A stretch of DNA of 64,000 bases, from assembly GCF_932526225.1 (NCBI RefSeq), contig NC_064034.1:14830887-14894886 (forward strand). The letters are read 5' to 3'. The notes under the pieces were generated by a model, which was not told the origin of the DNA, made no database searches, and worked only from the letters and a program-made list of their open reading frames with translations. Shown here in pieces: positions 54,401 through 64,000 of this stretch. The stretch comes from Nematostella vectensis (taxonomy: Eukaryota; Cnidaria; Anthozoa; Actiniaria; Edwardsiidae). The position numbers and the translations under genes are program-made. Each line of letters opens with the position of its first letter. The stretch's first letter is position 1.

Positions 54401-57400
54401 GCAGGACTATGGCAAAAATTAACCGGCCCCAATAGGAAATTTGGACTAAAACCAAAGCCCTGTCCAGATATAGGCTAATCCTATATAAGGAGTCCAGCGT
54501 CTGAGACAGCCAGCAGGACTATGGCAAAAATTAAAAAAATAGAAAATTTGAACTAAAACCAAAGCCCTGTCCAGATATAGGCTAATCCTATATAAGGAGT
54601 CCAGCGTCTGAGACAGCCAGCAGGACTATGGCAAAAATTAACCGGCATCAATAGAAAATTTGAACTAAAACCAAAGCCCTGTCCAGATATAGGCTAATCC
54701 TATATAAGGAGTCCAGCGTCTGAGACAGCCAGCAGGACTATGGCAAAAATTAACCGGCCCCAATAGGAAATTTGGACTAAAACCAAAGCCCTGTCCAGAT
54801 ATAGGCTAATCCTATATAAGGAGTCCAGCGTCTGAGACAGCCAGCAGGACTATGGCAAAAATTAACCGGCATCTATAGAAAATTTGAACTAAAACCAAAG
54901 CCCTGTCCAGATATAGGCTAATCCTATATAAGGAGTCCAGCGTCTGAGACAGCCAGCAGGACTATGGCAAAAATTAACCGGCCCCAATAGGAAATTTGGA
55001 CTAAAACCAAAGCCCTGTCCAGATATAGGCTAATCCTATATAAGGAGTCCAGCGTCTGAGACAGCCAGCAGGACTATGGCAAAAATTAAAAAAATAGAAA
55101 ATTTGAACTAAAACCAAAGCCCTGTCCAGATATAGGCTAATCCTATATAAGGAGTCCAGCGTCTGAGACAGCCAGCAGGACTATGGCAAAAATTAACCGG
55201 CATCAATAGAAAATTTGAACTAAAACCAAAGCCCTGTCCAGATATAGGCTAATCCTATATAAGGAGTCCAGCGTCTGAGACAGCCAGCAGGACTATGGTA
55301 GAAATTAACTTGCATCTATAGAAAATTTGAACTAAAACCAAAGCCCTGTCCAGATATAGGCTAATCTTATATAAGGAGTCCAGCGTCTGAGACAGCCAGC
55401 AGGACTATGGCAAAAATTAACCGGCATCAATAGGAAATTTGGACTAAAACCAAAGCCCTGTCCAGATATAGGCTAATCCTATATAAGGAGTCCAGCGTCT
55501 GAGACAGCCAGCAGGACTATGGCAAAAATTAACCGGCCCCAATAGGAAATTTGGACTAAAACCAAAGCCCTGTCCAGATATAGGCTAATCCTATATAAGG
55601 AGTCCAGCGTCTGAGACAGCCAGCAGGACTATGGCAAAAATTAACCGGCATCAATAGAAAATTTGAACTAAAACCAAAGCCCTGTCCAGATATAGGCTAA
55701 TCCTATATAAGGAGTCCAGCGTCTGAGACAGCCAGCAGGACTATGGCAAAAATTAACCGGCCCCAATAGGAAATTTGGACTAAAACCAAAGCCCTGTCCA
55801 GATATAGGCTAATCCTATATAAGGAGTCCAGCGTCTGAGACAGCCAGCAGGACTATGGCAAAAATTAAAAAAATAGAAAATTTGGACTAAAACCAAAGCC
55901 CTGTCCAGATATAGGCTAATCCTATATAAGGAGTCCAGCGTCTGAGACAGCCAGCAGGACTATGGCAAAAATTAACCGGCATCAATAGGAAATTTGGACT
56001 AAAACCAAAGCCCTGTCCAGATATAGGCTAATCCTATATAAGGAGTCCAGCGTCTGAGACAGCCAGCAGGACTATGGCAAAAATTAACCGGCATCAATAG
56101 GAAATTTGGACTAAAACCAAAGCCCTGTCCAGATATAGGCTAATCCTATATAAAGAGTCCAGCGTCTGAGACAGCCAGCAGGACTATGGCAAAAATTAAC
56201 CGGCCCCAATAGGAAATTTGGACTAAAACCAAAGCCCTGTCCAGATATAGGCTAATCCTATATAAGGAGTCCAGCGTCTGAGACAGCCAGCAGGACTATG
56301 GCAAAAATTAACCGGCCCCAATAGGAAATTTGGACTAAAACCAAAGCCCTGTCCAGATATAGGCTAATCCTATATAAGGAGTCCAGCGTCTGAGACAGCC
56401 AGCAGGACTATGGCAAAAATTAACCGGCATCTATAGAAAATTTGAACTAAAACCAAAGCCCTGTCCAGATATAGGCTAATCCTATATAAGGAGTCCAGCG
56501 TCTGAGACAGCCAGCAGGACTATGGCAAAAATTAACCGGCCCCAATAGGAAATTTGGACTAAAACCAAAGCCCTGTCCAGATATAGGCTAATCCTATATA
56601 AGGAGTCCAGCGTCTGAGACAGCCAGCAGGACTATGGCAAAAATTAAAAAAATAGAAAATTTGAACTAAAACCAAAGCCCTGTCCAGATATAGGCTAATC
56701 CTATATAAGGAGTCCAGCGTCTGAGACAGCCAGCAGGACTATGGCAAAAATTAACCGGCATCAATAGAAAATTTGAACTAAAACCAAAGCCCTGTCCAGA
56801 TATAGGCTAATCCTATATAAGGAGTCCAGCGTCTGAGACAGCCAGCAGGACTATGGCAAAAATTAACCGGCCCCAATAGGAAATTTGGACTAAAACCAAA
56901 GCCCTGTCCAGATATAGGCTAATCCTATATAAGGAGTCCAGCGTCTGAGACAGCCAGCAGGACTATGGCAAAAATTAAAAAAATAGAAAATTTGAACTAA
57001 AACCAAAGCCCTGTCCAGATATAGGCTAATCCTATATAAGGAGTCCAGCGTCTGAGACAGCCAGCAGGACTATGGCAAAAATTAACCGGCATCAATAGGA
57101 AATTTGGACTAAAACCAAAGCCCTGTCCAGATATAGGCTAATCCTATATAAGGAGTCCAGCGTCTGAGACAGCCAGCAGGACTATGGCAAAAATTAACCG
57201 GCATCAATAGGAAATTTGGACTAAAACCAAAGCCCTGTCCAGATATAGGCTAATCCTATATAAGGAGTCCAGCGTCTGAGACAGCCAGCAGGACTATGGC
57301 AAAAATTAACCGGCCCCAATAGGAAATTTGGACTAAAACCAAAGCCCTGTCCAGATATAGGCTAATCCTATATAAGGAGTCCAGCGTCTGAGACAGCCAG

Positions 57401-57743
57401 CAGGACTATGGCAAAAATTAACCGGCATCAATAGGAAATTTGGACTAAAACCAAAGCCCTGTCCAGATATAGGCTAATCCTATATAAGGAGTCCAGCGTC
57501 TGAGACAGCCAGCAGGACTATGGCAAAAATTAACCGGCATCAATAGGAAATTTGGACTAAAACCAAAGCCCTGTCCAGATATAGGCTAATCCTATATAAG
57601 GAGTCCAGCGTCTGAGACAGCCAGCAGGACTATGGCAAAAATTAACCGGCATCAATAAGCAATTTGGACTAAAACCAAAGCCCTGTCCAGGTATAGGCTA
57701 ATCCTATATAAAGAACCCAGCATCTGAGACAGCCAGCAGGACT
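51491..57743. repeat. 112-bp satellite array (about 56 copies)
   Basis: Unit: cgtctgagacagccagcagg + actatggcaaaaattaaccg + gc(atca/ccca)atagg... + aaagccctgtccagatatag + gctaatcctatataaggagt + cca. Variants (ccggcatc, ccggcccc, ttaaaaaaatag, acttgcatc) follow a repeated order. The 'agaaattaacttgcatctat' variant occurs near 51518, 53631 and 55305 and marks higher-order blocks of about 2.1 and 1.7 kb. The last unit is diverged. Each unit contains a TATA-like ctatataagg. Confidence 0.97.
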
Positions 57744-58748
57744 GTCCTGTTCAGATCGCTTTGAAATAATTTGATGTTCATGTATTTTCATTTTTGTCCT
57801 ATATTTTCTATTGTGAAAAAAACTCAATAGCTTTGGTTCAATAGCTTTGGTACAAGTGCAACTAAAATGATGATGAGGTCTTGAGTATCTAACTAAACTA
57901 CTCATTTATAATTACTGATCTACTGCCAATTTTGGTGTCAACTACTAAATATCTTTCCCCTTGTTGAACTTCTTTGCTTTTCTGCTTGCTTTGCCCCTAG
58001 CTTTTCTTTTCATGAGTTGCTTGTTGTTTTCTTCTAAAAGAGAAAATGTTTCTTTAGCTTATGTTTATCCAATCATATTGTTTTTCCCATACAATTACTA
58101 TTGTCCAAAAACTTGTAATCGATCAAGTTTGTGTGTTTGCAAATCTGCTGTACTGTATAGTAAACTGAATATCATGTACAGATACAATTGATGTAATTGT
58201 TTTCAACTTATAAAGATAGCCTGGGCTCAGACCAATATTGTAGTACGGATAATTGTTTTCCACTATGAATAGTGCAGGCACTTGTAAACTGCAAGAATAA
58301 TCCTTAAGGCTTAAACAAATTCTTGAAAAATAAGTGCAATGAATAAACTGCTTCCATGTTTCATATGTGGTCTGTCTATCGACTTACCTATTGTGGTGTC
58401 ATTGCCCCCTATGAAAGTCTGCAACAATTCACTTTTGAAGTGAACCTATTCAATACAAACAAACTGTTAGTACTTAGAAAAGTATTGTAATACAAGTATA
58501 AACTGGTATTCCCCCAGATCCTATTCACCATTTGTTAAAAAATAACTGAGGTTGGTAGACAATTATTTAAAGCCTCATAATTGATTAAATAGGCAAAACA
58601 ATAATAATAACCAACATCTAGAAACAAAGTACAAGCATATATAGAAAAAAAAATATTTGTAAAATGTAGATCATGAGACAAAAGTAAATACGTCCTTATT
58701 CTTAAAAATCTTTTTCATTCAATTTTTTTGGTCATATATTCACTTTAC
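57744..58748. other. Region downstream of the minus-strand gene
   Basis: No exon is recognised with confidence. It may contain the last exon or 3' UTR of the gene at 58749-63810. Confidence 0.3.
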
Positions 58749-61700
58749 CTCATGCTCTTCGCCCGTATCTGATTTAGAATCCATGTCAGGATCATAGCCA
58801 GTCTAGAGAGGCAAAAAATAAGCCCAAAAACAATTATTAATAAAATAAGCTAAGTTAGAAATGATGATTCAGTTGGAACCTTGAACCTCTATAAAAAAGA
58901 GTCCGAAGAAACAAGTTATTTCCGTTCTTTAGCTGGACCAAAATTACAGTAAAGTGTAACAAAAATGGAAATGGAACAATTAACAATATTGTGTGAAGTT
59001 TTTTGCCTGAATTTTTTTACGACCTTAATTTTTCGTTGTTATTTATAGGCTAATGGCACAACATCTGCAAAAAGATTATATCATCAGCATAGTGTGTGAG
59101 GTTGAGCTTCAGCATAGGCTTACAAACACATTGAAAATAAAATTCCATCTCCTACCCACCTTGTGATCAACAGTTTTCTTGTTGTCTTTATTCCTTCTCT
59201 TTTTTTTTTTTCCTTTTTTTCCTTTATGCTTAGGGCTTTGAGGATGACCCTTCCATCAAAAGTGCTGAGATTGACATCTATTAAAGAATAAATTGTGATG
59301 TTAATGGGCCATCAATAAAATAGAAGAAAATTAAATATTTGAATTATTGGATGTGATGTGCACCTTGTTTTCAAAAGCCATTCAGTTATACAGTACATTT
59401 TACAGTGCAAATATGTCTTTAAATTTTTGAGTAACATCAAATTGACGTCAAAACAACTTGGGACAGTAAACAGAGTAAACAACATCGTCCCTACATCTCC
59501 CCTTACTAAGGGGGCCATTATTTGAGGCTTGGGTGGGAGCAATTTTGCTGCCAATAGTGCACAGCAATAATGCAACTCTGAATGATAATCTTTTAAGTAC
59601 CAACCTTCTGCACGGGCAACAACTCCTAGGTTGGAACCAATAGCACGCAACACCAACAGTATTGGTTCCCTCCCATGGCCATGATTTCTGGATACTAAAA
59701 AAATGTTACAAGAGGGAATGACTAAACCCTTAGTGTGTTTTGGAACATAGTGGCTCTTGTGAATGTTTAAAAGAGGAGGCAAAAGCAAAAGGTGCTAGAG
59801 CTTTCCAGAGCTGCATTTTATTTACACTAATTCATGATAATACAGTATAAGACATTTTCCAGTTAAGTAGGACTTTTACTGTTACATGCGATGCAGATTT
59901 ACTGCATCCTTCTTTAGGCACAGGCAGTAAGGGCTGCTATCTGTCAGTGGTTAATAAAGAAATGTTACAGTATGGGGAAATTTATATGTTAAAACTAAAT
60001 CAAGTTTGGAAAGGCATGGAGACTCGATTGCCAAACTTTGAGTACATAAAACTCAGAATAATCCATACTCAATCCAGCACCAAAACATGTTGAAAACATA
60101 GCTTAGATTTCAATAGGAAGGAAGCCTCGTGGCACAGATTGACAAACCTCACTAATAACTTTAAGCTTTTTTACTGTTAAGAAAATGCTTTCTCCTTTAA
60201 CATTTTAACAGCCCCCCCAATAATATTCATTAAGATACAGTTGCATCATTAAAAATACTATACCTGCCCTCTCATCATCTGTGCCTTCGAAACACACACA
60301 TAGCAGAGGTTTGACCTCCAAGTCTTCGACATCCCTAATAAAACATAGCCAACAGTATTAGATTTGAATAAAAACATTTTGAACAACATGGGTCAAGAGG
60401 CTGAGAAGCAAACCGAGTAAAGATTTGTAGTAATGCTAAACAACATTGTTGGGGTTTAACTCAATTTTATTGATTGCTGACATTTTATCCATGACTATAG
60501 TGTTTACCTGAAGAAACTTGCCAGCATGTAGTTGGCTGGCTCATCTGGTTCAACCCCTGAGCAGATAAGCAATGATCTGCCAGAGTACTTGGCTTGTATA
60601 CATGCCTAAACAAAGCATCATTCCATTGTTACACAATTTTGGGAAAACTATAATACTGTAGATGTTTTATATACAAGAATATGTGCAAGAAAATGATGAT
60701 GAAACTAACATAAACAGTAATATGGCAAGTTATTACCCTAAATGTGACGACTCAGGCGAAAACCGACCGTACAGCCATTTCGTTCCGTGAGCTTACCCGC
60801 GAATTTTGTTTTAGCAAGTCAAGAGGTTTTTTATTGGATCTCATGTGGTCAGGATACCGGACCAATCAAAACTTGAAGAATGAGTCCATTTGTAAAATGA
60901 GCTTCAAATTATTAATGATAACACAATAAAAAAATATCCACACAGTGTGTTGTCATCTTGAAGTCTGAATTTTATTCAGCTGAAAAGGGGCGGAGCTAAG
61001 CTCTTTCAAAGTGCGGGTCTTTGTTTAAGAACATATGGGCAGAAATAATAGACTTTATTGTAAAATTCTAAAGGTTCTTTATATGATGGTCGCTCCTACC
61101 CTGGTTCCAGAGCCTTGAACGTCTCTAAATAGAGAAGTTCCATGCTCCGGAAACAGGGTAAGTCACACCACGAGAAAAGGAAAGAAATTATGAGGCTTTA
61201 AAATATAAATATGTTAAACATTTTGCTCTTCCATAACGATGAGATTGCAGATACATACAGTAGGATATCTCTATAATAGCAAGGTGGCTTTGTATCTATA
61301 CATACTTCTGTAGTTTATGGATCCTAGTGTTGCAACTCGGTATGCCTTAATTTAAAGTACCCCAAAATATAAGAACCTCTTTTGCCCAAAAGGAGAAAAT
61401 CTAGGTTCTCACACACAGATTTATTTTACTGTACCTGATGGTAATTTTCGAGTACCACACACAGGTCCCCAAGTGCCTGTGTGTGATACCACATCTGGCC
61501 CTTTGTGATGCTTTGGTTCAGAAAACCAAACTCATACTCATCCTCCCTTACTGTTCCAACTAAATAAAAAGAACCATTGCCTATTACAATTCCAACAATA
61601 TGTATAATGAGAAATTTGTATTGAAGCTATAACATAAATGGTATACTATTTCAAACACACAAGTGGCCTTCATAAAGCAATTAAACTATTGCAATTAAAT

Positions 61701-63810
61701 TTAAAATTAATACAGCATAATGGATCTCTATAGTAAAATGATTGTATAATAATGTGGCAGCTCTTTTTCCTTACTTTCCTCTGTTCCTCTGTTTCTCTCA
61801 TATTAGCTGATTAATTAAACTATGCAAAAACTACTCTCTTTTCAGAGAGTTGCACAAAATAAAACTTAAAGCAAACCATGTATTGATTTTCCCCTGGTTT
61901 TATTAGCATGCGTTTGATTTGAATTCTTACCAACAACTCCAAAACTTGAGTGCAAATTTATTTCCTTTAAGAATTCTCCTGAAAAAAAAAAAAATACAAC
62001 TAATTGTCAATGGGGGCATTCTCCATATCCACTTGCTAAGAAGAACATAGGAAACAGTTATTTTATAATAATTAGGATCTCCACAGTATAACGCTTATTT
62101 TATAACAATAAGAGGACCACCACCCCACCAGTATCTGCACTGAATATCTGCACTTAAATAATTTCTTATGATACAGAGATATTATAGGAAAAGTGAGATG
62201 ACAAAAGAGAAAGATGTGCAATGAAAATACTATTTCATGATTTGTAATACATTTATGATGCAAATTAATAATGGTGATTCCATGGACCTCTGTCATGGGA
62301 ACCCTGTCTAATGGACTACAAATCAAACAAAAATAATAATTAAAAAGAAAACTTGCATATGGCTAAATCTCTATGTATAATTTAGAATTTACTTGGGTTT
62401 TGTAGATAATAAGATATATTCATATTTACCTTTAGAGGGATCCGTTGATTTTCCCTTTCCAGGGTTGCTAAGGGCTAGAAGATAAAAAAAATTGTTTTAT
62501 CGTCATTAAAATCTCCATTGTATCTGCACTGTAGTGGATTCCTATAATACAGAGAAATTCTAGGATAAAAGGAATTAACTAAAGAAAGAAATCAATAAAT
62601 GTGCCCTTGCTTACCATTCAACTCGCTCTTCTCTTTGACTTCCTTGTATTCAAGAACTATGCAAATTAGAAATGGTTATGATTTTGTTTTCTTATTCAAC
62701 ATTTTTTAATGGAAACCAGCATTAGGGGAAAAATATAGGCTATAACAGGTCCTACCAGGTACAAGGTCGTCCCCACTAGAAGGGGATGAAGATGGACTAC
62801 CTCTGAGGTGGACTATAAAAACAAGAATAACAATTATATTTTAAAAAAGCATTGAATAGCTAAATCTTTATATATGTATAATAAGGGAATAATATGGTGG
62901 GTTTTGTAGATAACAAGATGTTTATTATATTCACCTTTAGAGGGCTTGTCAGGTTTCTTGCCTTTTCCAGGAGGGTTTATACTAAGGACTATAGCAAAAA
63001 CTTTTTTAATTTTATTATAAGAGGAACTACTTGAAAAGAAAAATGTAATAGTCTAGTACTTTATAGATGATTAAGAATCAAAATGTGTTGTCATCATAAA
63101 TTGTTGTAGATCATATTCACCTTTAGAGGACTCTTTTTTCTTTATTTGAGTGCTTAGTGCTAGAACATAAAAAAAACTTTTTTATTTACCATAACTAGTG
63201 TTTTTTATAGAAGAAGTAGGTGTGCTTTAAGCTAAATGATGGTATATATATATACTCCAGTTGAAGTCTTTCACTGGGAGCCAAAATAGTGCTCAACTTT
63301 ACAGGAGCTGTTATATATATATAGGTGAAAGTGTCAAAGATTGAAATAATAGAGAATAAGAAATTCATTTTCTTTATTTTCATGTTCAAAATGTGGTTGC
63401 CCGATTAAATAATGCAAACTCACGTTGATTATATTTATCGCTGTTGTCACCTTCATCACTGGTGGCTACATAAAACAGTTTGAAAAGTGAATAATAATAG
63501 AATTATAGACTCCAGCAGCACCCCCCTTCTATTCTTTGTTTCTTAGGGAAGGGTCAATATTTATTTGGGGGGTGGGAGGTGTGGAGGGCTTCTAAGTTGA
63601 ATTTTTTGGGGTTCAAAAATCTCTACCCTCCCCAAAAATGGGGTCTAAAAATTATGGCCCTCCCCCTTGGGGGTGACTTCTTGGTCGCCCCTGTTATTCA
63701 ATTATATTCCTTATTAATGATAGCACTTATTGAGTTTAGAGAAAATAAGTTTAGATAACTGACAAAGGGGGCCTTACCTGGTGTTGGGGTGGTGCTGCTG
63801 CTTAAATCTG
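58749..63810 (-). CDS. Host multi-exon gene of unknown function, 5' end outside the window
   Basis: GT-AG exons read on the minus strand, in 5'-3' order: 63810-63778, 63465-63424, 63159-63121, 62988-62935, 62812-62756, 62656-62615, 62474-62430, 61978-61931, 61559-61435, 60605-60508, 60334-60264, 59277-59160, 58802-58749. The first seven are 33-57 nt, all phase 1-1, and encode a Ser/Lys/Pro-rich flexible region. Exons 61978-60264 join to a folded domain: LKEINLHSSFGVVVGTVRED, FGFLNQSITKGQMWYHTQA, LLICSGVEPDEPANYMLASF, LEVKPLLCVCFEGTDDE. A Lys-rich then acidic tail (KTGYDPDMDSKSDTGEEHE) follows. I do not recognise the domain. The chain of consistent phases across eleven exons makes a real gene very likely. 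The first and last exons lie beyond what I can define. Confidence 0.7.
61097..61160. mobile_element. 64-bp hairpin MITE in an intron
   Basis: taccctggttccagagc and its near-inverse gctccggaaacagggta bracket 30 bp. A tiny foldback element between exons 61435 and 60605. Confidence 0.6.
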
Positions 63811-64000
63811 CTCGCAAAATGATACAAATTGATACATGAAATTTGATTTGTTTTCTAAATGCTGCAATGAATCATGTAGACTTACTTATGCAATAAAGTT
63901 TTTTAGCACTTAGTTTTTTAAGCTCTTCTCTTACCTTTTGTCCTTAGACAGAAATACATCCTTTTCGTTCGATTAAACGCATGGTAAATTTCCTGGCCAG
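63811..64000. other. Upstream part of the minus-strand gene
   Basis: A possible very small exon (63932-63939, flanked by ttctgtctaag and gtaagag on the minus strand) is too short to support. The window ends here. Confidence 0.2.

Noticed and set aside
51491..57743. CRISPR-like or tRNA-like repeat array
   Set aside because: The 112-bp units are head-to-tail without spacers and show no cloverleaf.
59312..59788. 158-residue minus-strand frame
   Set aside because: It lies within an intron of the host gene, lacks motifs and overlaps no conserved sequence.

Overview
The window looks like nuclear DNA of an early-branching animal, most likely a cnidarian (sea anemone or coral type). It has split host genes with GT-AG introns (an IMMP2L orthologue, a nardilysin fragment, a P450 fragment and an unidentified multi-exon gene). 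It also has a repeat mix typical of cnidarian genomes: Penelope-like, DIRS-like and LINE retroelements, many short inverted-repeat DNA transposons, and an integrated Polinton-like virus. The taxonomic call is an inference from gene style and repeat content; no species marker was identified.

Layout. 1-0.7 kb: start of a Penelope-like reverse transcriptase on the minus strand, running off the left edge. 0.9-1.55 kb: an inverted-repeat element. 2.6-5.9 kb: an open DIRS-type retrotransposon (RT/RNase H plus tyrosine recombinase). 6-9.3 kb: gene-free sequence with a perfect 40-bp-arm palindrome. 9.36-23.34 kb: a complete but decayed 14-kb Polinton-like endogenous virus with terminal inverted repeats and a short target duplication, sitting inside a small MITE. 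An unfilled copy of that MITE lies at 38.3 kb and shows what the site looked like before insertion. 24.2-29.4 kb: LINE fragments, one nested in another, a MITE and a broken intronless RecQ-like helicase. 29.5-32.05 kb: a strand-asymmetric, almost G-free tract, then a LINE tail and a 470-bp tetranucleotide array. 33.1-37.6 kb: IMMP2L in five exons. 38.7-39.6 kb: a damaged P450 exon. 39.7-41.4 kb: a long foldback element. 42.4-45.2 kb: a 46-bp satellite interrupted by a 1-kb transposon. 45.7-51 kb: MITEs, nardilysin exons, a triplicated exon-like unit and a 2.6-kb near-perfect palindrome. 51.5-57.7 kb: about 56 copies of a 112-bp satellite. 58.7-63.8 kb: a minus-strand host gene with small, phase-symmetric exons.

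The most notable object is the Polinton-like element. Its replication gene reads as one long fusion: Cys/His-rich finger, family B DNA polymerase, superfamily 1 helicase, then an HNH-like nuclease module. The rest of the element carries a retroviral-type integrase, a packaging ATPase, a probable major capsid protein, a probable penton or spike-like protein and several small proteins with membrane segments. All the core genes carry stops or frameshifts, and the integrase has also lost part of its catalytic domain, so this copy is a fossil. It nevertheless preserves the full gene order.
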